A stretch of DNA of 64,000 bases from AC-32 sp963821495. GTDB taxonomy: Bacteria; Actinomycetota; Thermoleophilia; Gaiellales; Gaiellaceae. The translations under genes were made by a program, and so were the position numbers. The first letter of the stretch is position 1. The number at the start of each line of letters is the position of its first letter. This document shows, in pieces, positions 52,025 through 60,736 of this stretch. The stretch lies in assembly GCA_963821495.1 (NCBI GenBank), contig CAWGEA010000003.1:496001-560000 (forward strand). Reading direction: 5' to 3'. Below the pieces are notes generated by a model. It saw only the letters and a program-made list of their open reading frames with translations, ran no database searches and was not told where the DNA came from.

Positions 52025-52342
52025 ATGACCACAGCTCCGATCGCCGACACGGCGGTCGATGTCGACGCCGAGGGGTTCCTCACGGACCCGTCGCAGTGGA
52101 ACGAGCGGCTGGCCGAGGAGATCGCCCGCGAGAACGGCGTCCCGGAGCTGACCGACCGGCACTGGCTGGTCGTGCGTTTCATGCGCGACACGTACCTCGC
52201 CAAGGGCGAGGCGCCGTCGATCCGCTCGCTCGGCAAGGAATCCGGCGTGCCCGTGAAGGAGCTTTACCAGCTCTTTCCCAAGGGCCCCGCGAAGCTCGCA
52301 GCCAAGATCGGCGGCATCCCCAAGCCGCGCGGCTGCATCTAA
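52025..52342 (+). CDS. TusE/DsrC/DsvC family sulfur-carrier protein
   Basis: A 105-aa protein. It ends GGIPKPRGCI, so the conserved penultimate Cys (CysA) is present, while the second Cys about ten residues earlier, found in dissimilatory DsrC, is absent. That places it with the TusE/RspA-like sulfur relay proteins, not those acting on sulfite reductase. Strong leader AAAGGAGGACGAG precedes the ATG, identical to the one before the next gene. It would receive sulfane sulfur as a persulfide from SQR-derived species. Confidence 0.9.
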   Translation: MTTAPIADTAVDVDAEGFLTDPSQWNERLAEEIARENGVPELTDRHWLVVRFMRDTYLAKGEAPSIRSLGKESGVPVKELYQLFPKGPAKLAAKIGGIPKPRGCI

Positions 52343-52353
52343 AGGAGGACGAG

Positions 52354-52860
52354 ATGGCGACTGTGCTCGAACACCCCGAGCTGGAGGCGGTCGAGCCGAA
52401 GACGATCGAGAAGGTGTCGATCGTGGTCTCGAAGGGCTCGCTCGAAGGCGTCTATCCAGGCCTGATCATGGCCAACGGCGCGCGCATGGAGGGCATCGAG
52501 GCCAACCTCTTCTTCACGTTCTTCGGCCTCGACGCGATCCGCAGGGACCGGCACGCGAAGCTGAAGGTCGCGACCGTCGGAAACCCCGGGATGCATTTGC
52601 CGACGCTGATCGGCGCGCTGCCGGGCTTCTCCGCGCTCGCGACCTGGATGATGAAGCGGCAGATCGCCAAGATCGACATGCCGCCGATCCCCGAGTTCCT
52701 GGAGCTCGTCGCCGACTCGGGCGTCCGGCTCTACGCCTGCAAGGCGAGCGTCGAGATGTTCGGCCTGACGACGGACGACTTCCTGCCGCAGGTCGAGGAC
52801 ATCATCTCGGTCGGCGAGTTCTACGAGCAGGCCGCCGGCGGCGAGATCGTCTTCACGTAA
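52354..52860 (+). CDS. DsrE/DsrF/DrsH-like (DsrE2) family protein
   Basis: A 168-aa protein with a predicted DsrE fold; SIVVSKGSLEGVYPGLIMAN and EANLFFTFFGLDAIRR match the DsrE2 group, which carries a conserved Cys in a later strand (VRLYACKASVEMFG). The hydrophobic segment GALPGFSALATWMMKR is also typical. It follows TusE/DsrC with an identical AAAGGAGGACGAG leader, the TAA stop of TusE lying in that leader. Together with SQR and OsmC it forms a sulfide to persulfide relay. Confidence 0.88.
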   Translation: MATVLEHPELEAVEPKTIEKVSIVVSKGSLEGVYPGLIMANGARMEGIEANLFFTFFGLDAIRRDRHAKLKVATVGNPGMHLPTLIGALPGFSALATWMMKRQIAKIDMPPIPEFLELVADSGVRLYACKASVEMFGLTTDDFLPQVEDIISVGEFYEQAAGGEIVFT

Positions 52861-52902
52861 CCCCAGGTGCCGCCGCCGCGCACCAGAGCGCGCGCGCGCG
52901 GC

Positions 52903-52908
52903 TAAGGT
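52903..52908 (+). promoter_or_regulatory. -10 hexamer TAAGGT of a leaderless promoter
   Basis: TAAGGT is followed by exactly six bases and the ATG at 52915, with no Shine-Dalgarno. Confidence 0.5.
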
Positions 52909-52914
52909 CTGCGT

Positions 52915-53619
52915 ATGGTCGCTCGCCTCCGCAGCTCGTTCAGCGACCGCCGCCTCGCCATCGTCGCCTCGCTCGCGCTGCTGACGCTGTTCGCGCTGGC
53001 GATGCTCGCCGCGCGGATGATCCATACGGGGTCGCGCGGGCACAGCTGGCTCGCGTGGAACCTCTTCCTCGCCTGGATCCCGTTCGTCCTCTCCCTCGTG
53101 ATCTACGCGCGCGCCAAGGCCGGCGCGTCGCTCCGCCTGCTCGTCTCGCTCGGGGCGCTGTGGCTCGTCTTCTTCCCGAACGCGCCGTACCTCGTGACCG
53201 ACCTCAAGCACGTCACGTCCGGCGGCCGCGTGCCGCTGCTCTACGACGTGCTGCTGCTGGCGAGCGCCGCCTGGGCGGGCCTGCTGCTCGGCCTGACCTC
53301 GCTCTTCCTGATCCACTCCGTCGTTCGGCGCCTGGTCGGCGCGGTGAACGCATGGGCGCTCGTCGTCGGCGTCCTCGCGCTGAGCTCGTTCGGGATCTAC
53401 CTGGGACGCGTCCAGCGCTGGAACTCCTGGGACGTGGTCGTGCACCCGGGGCCGCTGGCGCACCAGATCGCGGTCGGCGCGCTCCATCCGCTGAGCCATC
53501 CGCGGCCGATCGGCCTCACCGTGCTCTTCACGTCGTTCCTGCTGGCGAGCTACGTCGTGCTGTACTCGTTCGCGCGCTTGAGCCCCGAGTGGGACGCGCC
53601 CGAGCGGGCGCCTCGCTGA
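52915..53619 (+). CDS. DUF1361 family membrane protein
   Basis: A 234-aa protein with about six helices. The conserved DUF1361 segments SWLAWNLFLAWIPFVLSL, FFPNAPYLVTDLKHV and RVQRWNSWDV are present. The function of this widespread family is unknown. It is transcribed alone from a leaderless promoter, and its stop lies 18 bases before the LexA box of the next operon. Confidence 0.88.
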   Translation: MVARLRSSFSDRRLAIVASLALLTLFALAMLAARMIHTGSRGHSWLAWNLFLAWIPFVLSLVIYARAKAGASLRLLVSLGALWLVFFPNAPYLVTDLKHVTSGGRVPLLYDVLLLASAAWAGLLLGLTSLFLIHSVVRRLVGAVNAWALVVGVLALSSFGIYLGRVQRWNSWDVVVHPGPLAHQIAVGALHPLSHPRPIGLTVLFTSFLLASYVVLYSFARLSPEWDAPERAPR

Positions 53620-53636
53620 GCGCGGGGGTTGCAAAG

Positions 53637-53650
53637 CGAACATACGTTCG
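53637..53650. promoter_or_regulatory. LexA/SOS operator
   Basis: CGAACATACGTTCG matches the actinobacterial/Gram-positive SOS box CGAACRNRYGTTYG. It lies 15 bases before the start of the exonuclease-UvrC fusion gene and would regulate it and the coupled DinB gene. Confidence 0.8.
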
Positions 53651-53664
53651 TTTTCATCCCGTAG

Positions 53665-55311
53665 GTGCAACTCGCGCTGGACGCGCTGGACCGGCTGGTC
53701 GAGACCCTGGAGGAGAGCGGCCCGCTCTCGACGGTCGAGGCTGCGCGGTCACTGTTTGCGACGCCGTCCATCTCCGAGGGCCTCGCCACCTCGCTGCTCG
53801 GCGACGTCACCGCCGGCGACAGCCGCGTCGTCTGCAGCGGCGCGACCGTCTCGCTCACGGGCGAGACCCGCGACCCGCTGCTCGACGAGGCCGAGCTGGT
53901 CGTCTTCGACCTCGAGACCACCGGCCTGTCGGCCGCGCGCGACCGGATCTGCGAGATCGGCGCCGTCCGCGTGCGCGGGCTCGAGCTCGTCGACTCGTTC
54001 GAGTCGCTCGTGAACCCGGGCGTCGCGCTCCCGGGACCGGTCGAGCGGCTCACGGGCCTGCGCGCAGACGAGCTGCGACGCGCCCCTGCGCTGCCGCGCG
54101 TGCTCCCGCTCTTCCTCGGCTTCGCCGGCGACGCGCCGCTGGTCGCCCACAACGCCGCCTTCGACCAGCGCTTCCTCGAGCGCGAGCTGCTCGCGCGGGA
54201 GGGCCGTCGGCTCTCCGAGCCGCCGCTCTGCACGGCCGCCCTCGCCAGGCGGCTGCTCGAGGGCCGGCTGCGGCGGGTGAGCCTCGCCTCGCTGGCCCAC
54301 TTCTTCGGCGTCTCGACGAGGCCGTGCCACCGTGCCCTGCCCGACGCCGAGGCCACGGCGGAAGTACTGCTGTGCCTGATCGGGCTCGCACAGGAGCTGG
54401 GCGCGAGGCGGCTCTCCGATCTGCGCTCGCTCGCGGCGCCGCGGCGGCGGCGCGTCTACGGGAAGCGGACACTGGCCCGCCGCGCACCAGCTCGGCCGGG
54501 GGTCTACCTCTTCCGCGACCGGCACGACCAGGTGCTCTACGTCGGCCGCGCGCGGGACCTGCGCGTCAGGCTGCGCTCGTACTTCCGCAGCGAGCGGCAG
54601 CGGCCGTCGGTCGAGGCGGCGCTGCTCGCGCTGGAGCGGATCGAGTGGCGGGTGCTCGGCTCCGAGCTCGAGGCCGCGCTCGAGGAGCTGCGCCTAATCC
54701 GCGAGATCAGCCCGCCTGCGAACTCACGCAGCCGCCGGAAGGAGCACGGCGTCTACCTGCGGCCCCGCGGCGAGGAGCTCGTGGTCACCAAGCAACCGAC
54801 GGAGCTCGGGCCGCTGACCAGCCGCCGGCAAGCGTCCCTGGCGGCGCGCGCGCTCGCGTTGAGCACCGAGGAGGAACGAGAGCGACTCCTCGACGGCGGC
54901 CCGCTCCCGCGCCTGCGGGAACGACTGGCCCATCTGGCGGAGAGCCTGCGCTACGAGGAAGCCGCGCGGCTGCGCGACCGGCTGGAGGCGCTCGAGCGCG
55001 TGATCGAGCGGTTGTGCCGCCTCCGGGACCTGCGGGAGCTCGAGGCGTGCCTGCTCGCACCGGCGGTCGAGCCCGGGTGGCGGAAGGCGTTCTTCGTCTC
55101 GGGCGGGGAGCTCCGCGCGGTCCGCTCGCTCCCGCCCGGCGGCGGCGCCCGCCTCGAGCTTGCCGCCGGCGTCGCCGCGTCCCGGCGACCGGCCGAGCGC
55201 GAACCGCTGACACCCGAGCAGGCGGAGGAGCTCCTGCTCCTCGACGGCTTCATCCGCCGTCCGCCGCCCGAGCTGACTGTGCTGCCCTTCGCCGAAGCGA
55301 CCGGTCCGTGA
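53665..55311 (+). CDS. DnaQ-type exonuclease fused to UvrC-like GIY-YIG nuclease
   Basis: A 548-aa fusion. The N-terminal ~70 residues are unassigned. The DEDD 3'-5' exonuclease domain (about 80-240) has VVFDLETTGLSAARDRICEI, the later HNAAFDQRFLE and HRALPDAEATA, all DEDD acidic residues. The GIY-YIG nuclease domain (about 270-360) starts PGVYLFRDRHDQVLYVGRAR. A UVR-type helix pair (LRYEEAARLRDRLEALERVI) follows. The GTG start lies 15 bases after the LexA box. It resembles mycobacterial Rv2191-type proteins that cut DNA at lesions. The stop overlaps the DinB GTG. Confidence 0.92.
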   Translation: MQLALDALDRLVETLEESGPLSTVEAARSLFATPSISEGLATSLLGDVTAGDSRVVCSGATVSLTGETRDPLLDEAELVVFDLETTGLSAARDRICEIGAVRVRGLELVDSFESLVNPGVALPGPVERLTGLRADELRRAPALPRVLPLFLGFAGDAPLVAHNAAFDQRFLERELLAREGRRLSEPPLCTAALARRLLEGRLRRVSLASLAHFFGVSTRPCHRALPDAEATAEVLLCLIGLAQELGARRLSDLRSLAAPRRRRVYGKRTLARRAPARPGVYLFRDRHDQVLYVGRARDLRVRLRSYFRSERQRPSVEAALLALERIEWRVLGSELEAALEELRLIREISPPANSRSRRKEHGVYLRPRGEELVVTKQPTELGPLTSRRQASLAARALALSTEEERERLLDGGPLPRLRERLAHLAESLRYEEAARLRDRLEALERVIERLCRLRDLRELEACLLAPAVEPGWRKAFFVSGGELRAVRSLPPGGGARLELAAGVAASRRPAEREPLTPEQAEELLLLDGFIRRPPPELTVLPFAEATGP

Positions 55312-56498
55312 CCGGCGAGCCGACGATTCTCCACGCCGACGTCGACTCGTTCTTCGCGGCGGTGGAGCAGCGCGATCGCCCTCACCTGCGCGGCAGGCCC
55401 GTGCTCGTCGGCGGCTGGGTGGTCCTCGCTGCGAGCTACGAGGCGAAGGCCCACGGCGTCCGCACGCCGATGAGCGTCGGGCTCGCCCGGCGCCTCTGCC
55501 CGGGAGCGATAGTCGTCGAGCCGCGCATGGCCGCCTACGCGGAGGCCAGCCGGGACGTCTATCGGGTCTTCGAGGACACGACGCCGCTCGTCGAAGGGCT
55601 CTCGATCGACGAGGCGTTTCTCGACGTGCGCGGGCTCGCGCGTAGCTCCGGCAGCCCGAGCGAGATCGCGGTCCGGCTCCGGGCCGAAGTGCGCGAGCGG
55701 GTCGGGTTGCCGATCACCGTCGGGATCGCGAGGACGAAGTTCCTCGCGAAGGTGGCAAGCGGGGTCGCGAAGCCGGATGGGCTGCTCGTCGTGCCGCCGA
55801 GCCGGGAGCTCGCGTTTCTCCATCCGCTCCCGGTCGAGCGGCTCTGGGGAGTCGGGCCGGTGACGGCGCGGAGGCTCCACGACGTCGGCGTCACGACCGT
55901 CGGCCAGGTCGCAGGGTTCGCCGAGGACGTGCTCGTGTCGCTGCTCGGCCGGGCCTCCGGGCGGCAGCTCTACGCGCTCTCTCACAACAACGACCCGCGA
56001 CCGGTGCGGCCGCGGCGGCGCCGCGGCTCGATCGGAGCGCAACGCGCACTCGGCCGCGCGCCGCGATCGCTCGAAGACGTCGATGCCGCGCTGGTCGGCC
56101 TCGTCGACCGCGTCACCCGCCGGATGCGGCTCGCCGGCCGGGCGGGCCGCACCGTGATGCTCAGGCTGCGCTTCGACGACTTCTCGCGGGCGGCTCGTTC
56201 GCACACGCTGCCGTACGCGACTGCCAACACCGGGGCGATCCTCGCCACGGCCAGGGGGCTGCTCGCGGCCGCGGCGCCGATCATCGAGCGGCGGGGGATC
56301 ACGCTCGTCGGCGTCGCGGTCGGCAACCTCCAGGACGGGCGGAGCGTTCAGCTCGCGCTGCCGTTGGATCGCCGGGGGAGCGACGCGCTGGATGCCGCCC
56401 TCGACGACGTCTGCCTCCGATTCGGCTCGAGGGCCGTCACCCGAGCCGTGCTGCTCGGCAGCGGCCGGGGAGTGGAGATGCCCCTGCTGACCGACTAG
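55308..56498 (+). CDS. dinB: DNA polymerase IV (Y-family)
   Basis: A 396-aa translesion polymerase. Catalytic acids are in ILHADVDSFFAAVEQRD and GLSIDEAFLDVRG. The fingers (LAASYEAKAHGVRTPMS), thumb helix-hairpin-helix (RLWGVGPVTARRLHDVG) and little-finger domain are complete. Its start is coupled by GTGA to the DnaQ-UvrC gene, so both are in the SOS response. The C-terminus does not end in an obvious beta-clamp motif, except possibly QLALPLD (QLxLPL) near residue 350. Confidence 0.95.
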   Translation: MTGEPTILHADVDSFFAAVEQRDRPHLRGRPVLVGGWVVLAASYEAKAHGVRTPMSVGLARRLCPGAIVVEPRMAAYAEASRDVYRVFEDTTPLVEGLSIDEAFLDVRGLARSSGSPSEIAVRLRAEVRERVGLPITVGIARTKFLAKVASGVAKPDGLLVVPPSRELAFLHPLPVERLWGVGPVTARRLHDVGVTTVGQVAGFAEDVLVSLLGRASGRQLYALSHNNDPRPVRPRRRRGSIGAQRALGRAPRSLEDVDAALVGLVDRVTRRMRLAGRAGRTVMLRLRFDDFSRAARSHTLPYATANTGAILATARGLLAAAAPIIERRGITLVGVAVGNLQDGRSVQLALPLDRRGSDALDAALDDVCLRFGSRAVTRAVLLGSGRGVEMPLLTD

Positions 56499-57211
56499 CT
56501 ACCGGGCACGCGGTCCAGGCTCGCCCAGTGGTGGACGGCGTACGAGTCGGGAAACTCGTCGTGGCGCCGCTCGGGCTCGTCCCAGCCGTACGGGTAGAAG
56601 GCCTCCTGCGGCAGGATCGTCACGTCGGGGTGGTCGCGCACGAGGACGGTCAGGAGGTAGGGGCCGGTCGCGTCCGCGGAGTTGGCCCCGAGGCCGACGG
56701 TCCGCCGCGCCTGCCGTGACGCGTCGACGAAAAACGGATGGCCGGCCACCGCCGCCAGCACCGCGCTCCCGACGCGGCCGGGCTTTTCGTAGCCCACCAG
56801 CGCGCGCTCCCCCTGCAGCAAGGGGTCGAGGGGACGCAGGCACTCGACGTCCGTGTCCACGTACACCCCGCCGTAGCGGCGCAGCACCTCGAAGCGGACC
56901 AGGTCCGAGAGCTCCGTGTAGTGGCGGGCGCGGGAGACCGCCGAGCCCGACAGGAGCCTGCGCAGGTCGCGGTCCCGCCAGACCTTGAACTTCCAGCCCG
57001 GGTGGTGCCGCCGCCAGGTCTCGCCGTAGCGCACGAGCTCGTCCGGCAGCCTGGCGTTTCCGAGCCAGACCCGGTGGACGACCTGCGGGATCCGACGGTT
57101 CGCAGCGGGGCGGCGGAAGCGCGAGAGCAGCGTGCGTCTGGGCTGCTCGGGTGACGGCAGCGCTGCGGGAGGAAGCGAGATCCGCTCCGGCTGCGGCTCC
57201 CTGACGTCCAC
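56495..57211 (-). CDS. GT32-type glycosyltransferase (DXD) module, probable C-terminal part of a frameshifted gene
   Basis: About 238 aa from GTG 57211. IPQVVHRVWLGNARLPDEL opens the module and the sugar-nucleotide DXD is in GGVYVDTDVECLRPLD, followed by later segments typical of capsular or mannosyl-transfer enzymes. The preceding gene continues into this frame if a 7-base duplication at 57225-57238 is removed. It may be translated on its own from GTG or be a disrupted portion of a bifunctional enzyme. The stop overlaps dinB's stop in CTAG. Confidence 0.82.
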   Translation of the reverse strand: MDVREPQPERISLPPAALPSPEQPRRTLLSRFRRPAANRRIPQVVHRVWLGNARLPDELVRYGETWRRHHPGWKFKVWRDRDLRRLLSGSAVSRARHYTELSDLVRFEVLRRYGGVYVDTDVECLRPLDPLLQGERALVGYEKPGRVGSAVLAAVAGHPFFVDASRQARRTVGLGANSADATGPYLLTVLVRDHPDVTILPQEAFYPYGWDEPERRHDEFPDSYAVHHWASLDRVPGS

Positions 57212-58340
57212 GGGGATCCGGCAGCCGAACCCCGAACCAGCGGACCCGCTCGTGCACGAGGTCGACCTCGAGCACGTAGGTGCCCGGCTGCGCCGGCGCC
57301 TCGACGAGCAGCGGTACCACGACGGTCTCTCCGGGAGGGACGTCGCGGGTGAAGCTCGTCCGGTGGCCCTCAGCGACGAGGACGACGCCGTTCGGGTGCA
57401 GCCAGCGGTAGGCGCAGCGGATCGGCGGCCCGGCCTCGGCGTCCCAGGGCCACGTCTCGGAGCCGCGGTTGGCGACACGCACGTGGATCGGCCGGACCTC
57501 GCCGACTGCGAGGCGCGGCTCGTGCTCGAACGGCTCGATCTCGGCGGCGTACGCTCCCGCGTCCACGGTCCGCCCGCCCCAGCTTCGGCCGCTCTCCTCG
57601 AGCGGCACGACGGGAAGCTCGCCGAGCGGCCGCCGTGGCGCGCTGTTGGCCGAGAGGACGGCGCGCACGGCCTCGGCGTCCGCCTCGGGCACTAGGGCCG
57701 CCGACCGCGGCGCGTACAGCTCGGGCAGGTACATGCGCCGGTTTGCCGAGCCGCCGCCGGGCGCCTCGAGACCGGGGCGGATGACCTCGTACGCGATCGC
57801 CTTCGACCTGCGCGCCGCGAGATCCTCGAGCAGGCATACCAGGTGGTAGAGGGGCTCTTCCGCGTAGTGGGCCGGACGCGTCGGCTCGGCGCTCGTGTGA
57901 TGAGCGCCGCTGAAGCGCAATGTGCCGTCGTTGCGCACGAGCCGGTTCTGGTAGTCGGGCCACCACGGCACCTGCTCCAGCCAGTGCTCCGCGTCCCGGT
58001 AGAGCCAGCGGCGCGGGAACCAGCACTGCTGGATGTGCCTGTCCGCGACCAGCTCCGGGAGCCGTTCGAGGAGCGCCGGGCTCGCGACCTCGTCCGCGTC
58101 GATCCGGAAGACCCAGTCGGCCGAGCACTGCGCATGGAGCCAGGCGAGGTGCCGCTCGAGGTACGAGAACTCGACGCGCAGGACGCGATCGGCGACTGCC
58201 GCGTACTGCTCCAGGCGCTCCCGGTCGGCGCGCGCGTCCGCGGCGATCACGATCTCGTCGGCGATCTCCCGGAACGAGTCGAGGAGGGCGGCGACTCGAG
58301 GACCCGGGTCGCCCGTCAGGCAGCACACCGACAGCGACAT
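57212..58340 (-). CDS. GT2-like glycosyltransferase with C-terminal Ig-like module (interrupted by 7-base duplication)
   Basis: From ATG 58340, about 370 aa are in one frame. A GT2-type domain has SVCCLTGDPGPRVAALLDSF and the metal-binding WVFRIDADEVASP. After it a beta-rich module (RVANRGSETWPWDAEAGPP, GTYVLEVDLVHE) ends at RWFG. There the sequence holds GGTTCGG twice in tandem (57225-57238), and the family-like continuation CRIPVDVREP is only found in the other frame. Read literally, the frame stays open and nonsensical to 56499. A phase-variable or mutated surface polysaccharide enzyme is likely. Confidence 0.8.
57225..57238 (-). repeat. Tandem 7-base duplication causing a frameshift
   Basis: On the minus strand GGTTCGG is repeated exactly. 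Removing one copy joins the frames of the GT2 and GT32 modules as RWFGCRIPVDVREP. Confidence 0.7.
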
Positions 58341-58358
58341 CTGGGGAAAGATACGACC

Positions 58359-59258
58359 GTGGCGGAGAAGCCGGCCCCGGCGAACCGTGTCCTCGTCGGC
58401 GGCTGGTTCAGCCTCGACGACGGGGGCGCGACCGCCGGCGACCTCGCAGCCCTCGAGGTGGCGCGGGCGTGGCTCGACGAGACCGGCCACGCCTACGACG
58501 TCGCCCTCGCACGGACGTTCGGCGACGGCGTCGACTGGCGCGCGGCCCGGCCGGCGGACTACGGGACGCTCGTGCTGGTCTGCGGCCCGCTCTCGCCGCG
58601 GCTCGCCACCTGGCAGCTCGTCACGCGTTTCGCGTCGTGTCGGCTAGTCGGGCTGGACGTGTCGGTGGTGGAGAGCTCCCATGCCTACTCGCGCTTCGAG
58701 ACGCTGCTCGCACGTGACGGGCTCGGGGAGCCGCGGCCGGACCTCGCCTTCGCGGCGTCCCTCGAGCCGGTACCTGTGATCGGCGTCCTGCGCGTGCACC
58801 TGCAGGCCGAGTACGCAGACGGGCGCCACACGGAGGTCGACCGCCTGATCGCGAGGCACCTGGCCTCGCGGGACGTCGTCAGCCTGCCGATCGAGACGCA
58901 GCTCGAGCCCAGCGCGAGCGGTCTCAGAAACGCGTCCGAGGTTGCCGCGCTGGTCGCGAGGACGGACGCCGTGGTCACGACCCGGATGCACGGCCTCGTC
59001 TTTGCCCTGAGAGTGGGCGTCCCGGCCGCCGCGGTCGACCCGATCGCAGGCGGCGCGAAGGTCGCCGCCCAGGCGGCCGCGGTCGGTTGGCCGCACGTCC
59101 TCACCGCCGACGAGCTCGACGAGCAGGCGCTTGGCTGCCTCGTGGACGCCTGCCTCGATCCCACCGCGCGCACCCTCGCGCGCGAGTGCGCCCGGCGCGG
59201 CCGCCGTCAGGTCGAGCAAGTCGTGCGGTCGCGGTTCCTCGAGAGCCTCGAGGCCTGA
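58359..59258 (+). CDS. Polysaccharide pyruvyl transferase family protein
   Basis: A 299-aa protein. RVLVGGWFSLDDGGATAGDL at the start and ALVARTDAVVTTRMHGLVFA, with AGGAKVAAQ, near the end match the pyruvyl-transferase/WcaK family that adds pyruvate acetals to exopolysaccharides. It is divergent from the glycosyltransferase gene with 18 bases between starts, so both belong to a surface polysaccharide locus. The GTG start has no ribosome site; AAAGAT is six bases upstream, a weak leaderless -10. Confidence 0.82.
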   Translation: MAEKPAPANRVLVGGWFSLDDGGATAGDLAALEVARAWLDETGHAYDVALARTFGDGVDWRAARPADYGTLVLVCGPLSPRLATWQLVTRFASCRLVGLDVSVVESSHAYSRFETLLARDGLGEPRPDLAFAASLEPVPVIGVLRVHLQAEYADGRHTEVDRLIARHLASRDVVSLPIETQLEPSASGLRNASEVAALVARTDAVVTTRMHGLVFALRVGVPAAAVDPIAGGAKVAAQAAAVGWPHVLTADELDEQALGCLVDACLDPTARTLARECARRGRRQVEQVVRSRFLESLEA

Positions 59259-59293
59259 TGGGTTATCGGGCCCAGTCCAGTCCGCGACGAGAC

Positions 59294-60058
59294 CTAGGTC
59301 GCGTCGACGCCTGCTCGTTCGATCTCGTCCACCGACTCGGGCTCTGCCGGCTCCGCGTCCGGCCGGCGGGCCGCGTCGGCCACCTCCAGCAGCCGATTGC
59401 CCCGCTCGCGAAGGTCGGCGAGCAGGTCCCCGCGCTCGTCCCGGACGCGGTCCGTGTCAGCCTGGAGCTCGCGCATCCTCGCCTCGGCCTGCTCGCGCAA
59501 GGTCTGTAGCTCTTCCTCCAGCTGACGGCGACGCTCCTCCGCCTCGGTACGCGCGTGGGCAAGAGTGCTCTCCGCCTCCAGGCGAGCGCGCTTGAGAATG
59601 TCCTCCGCCTCGGTGCGGGCGTCGGCCATGACCGTTTCCGCCTCGGTTTTCATGCCGTCGGCTTCGGTGCTGACGTTCACGTGGAGCTCTGCGGCGTCGG
59701 CCTTCGCCTTTGCGACGATCTCGTCTGCTTCCTGCCGGGCGCTCGCTGTGATCTCTTCCCCCGTCTCGCGCGCCCGCTGCAGCAGGCCGCTCACCTGCTG
59801 CTCGGTCTGCTCCAGGGCGTGCGTCACCGCGGCCCGCGGCGAGGCACTCACCTTGAGCTCGGCGATGACGCGGTTGACGCGCTTGACGTAGGCCTCGACC
59901 GCGCCGCGGTCGTAGCCGCGAACGGCGCCCGGGAAGGAGACGTTGAGCAGCTCCGGGGGCACGTAGTGGCGAAGCTCGCCGAAACCGGGCCGCGGCTCGG
60001 CCGCCGAGGCCGACTCGTCGGCCACGTCTTCCCCCGTGCGCGAGGGCGGTTCGCGCAT
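59294..60058 (-). CDS. DivIVA-domain coiled-coil protein
   Basis: A 254-aa protein. A DivIVA-type N-terminal motif (LLNVSFPGAVRGYDRGAVEA, then YVKRVNRVIAEL) is followed by about 170 residues of heptad-rich coiled coil and an acidic tail. Such proteins bind curved membrane at poles or septa and organise cell-wall synthesis. It is divergent from the ECF sigma gene. The 168-base interval between them contains a TATGCT -10 at 60186 on the plus strand. Confidence 0.85.
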   Translation of the reverse strand: MREPPSRTGEDVADESASAAEPRPGFGELRHYVPPELLNVSFPGAVRGYDRGAVEAYVKRVNRVIAELKVSASPRAAVTHALEQTEQQVSGLLQRARETGEEITASARQEADEIVAKAKADAAELHVNVSTEADGMKTEAETVMADARTEAEDILKRARLEAESTLAHARTEAEERRRQLEEELQTLREQAEARMRELQADTDRVRDERGDLLADLRERGNRLLEVADAARRPDAEPAEPESVDEIERAGVDAT

Positions 60059-60226
60059 GGGCGGAGTATGACCCACATCCGCGAACCGCGTGGCCGCTTG
60101 CGCCTTGCGGCCGAGGGACGGCGGCGCACGCTCGAGAGTGCAGCGCACTGCAGTCCGTCGAGCTCTGCGGCCGCCCGCGGAGGCCTTATGCTGGCCGGGC
60201 ACCCGGCGGCCGGAGGCCAGCACCCG

Positions 60227-60721
60227 ATGGAGCGCCCGCTCGACCCCTCCCGGCTCGGAGACCACCTCGACCGGCTCTACCGGGCCGCCTGGGCGTTCTC
60301 CGGTTCGCGCGAGGAGGCCGAGGACCTCGTCCAGGAGACCTATGCGCGGGTGCTCGCCCGGCCCCGCCTGCTGCGCAACGAGGACGACCTCGGCTACCTG
60401 CTGCGGGCGCTGCGCAACGTCTTTCTGAGCCAGCGGCGCAACCAGAGCCGGCGCCTGCGTCCCGGCCCGCTGCCCGAGGAGCTCGACCTGCTCGCCGACC
60501 CGCACGCGCGCGAGCCGCAGGCTGCGCTCGAGGCGGGCGAGCTGTACGCGGCGATCGCCGCCCTGCCCGACGACTTCCGCGACGTGCTCGTGGCCGTCGA
60601 CATCAGCGGCCTCTCCTACCGGGAGGCAGCCCGGGCGCTGCGGATCCGCGAGGGAACGGTGATGAGCCGCCTCTACCGCGCCCGCCGGCAGGTCGTACGG
60701 CGCCTCGAGGGGTCGGAGTAG
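60227..60721 (+). CDS. ECF-type RNA polymerase sigma factor
   Basis: A 164-aa sigma-70 family protein with region 2 (AWAFSGSREEAEDLVQETYARV) and region 4 (LPDDFRDVLVAVDISGLSYREAA-type helix-turn-helix, then EGTVMSRLYRARRQ). The length and lack of region 3 indicate ECF. ATG 60227 is preceded by GGAGG at 11 bases; an in-frame ATG at 60189 is a less likely start because TATGCT there looks like a -10. The convergent neighbour is an anti-sigma factor. Confidence 0.92.
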   Translation: MERPLDPSRLGDHLDRLYRAAWAFSGSREEAEDLVQETYARVLARPRLLRNEDDLGYLLRALRNVFLSQRRNQSRRLRPGPLPEELDLLADPHAREPQAALEAGELYAAIAALPDDFRDVLVAVDISGLSYREAARALRIREGTVMSRLYRARRQVVRRLEGSE

Positions 60722-60736
60722 CTCGCGGGCCGGGCT

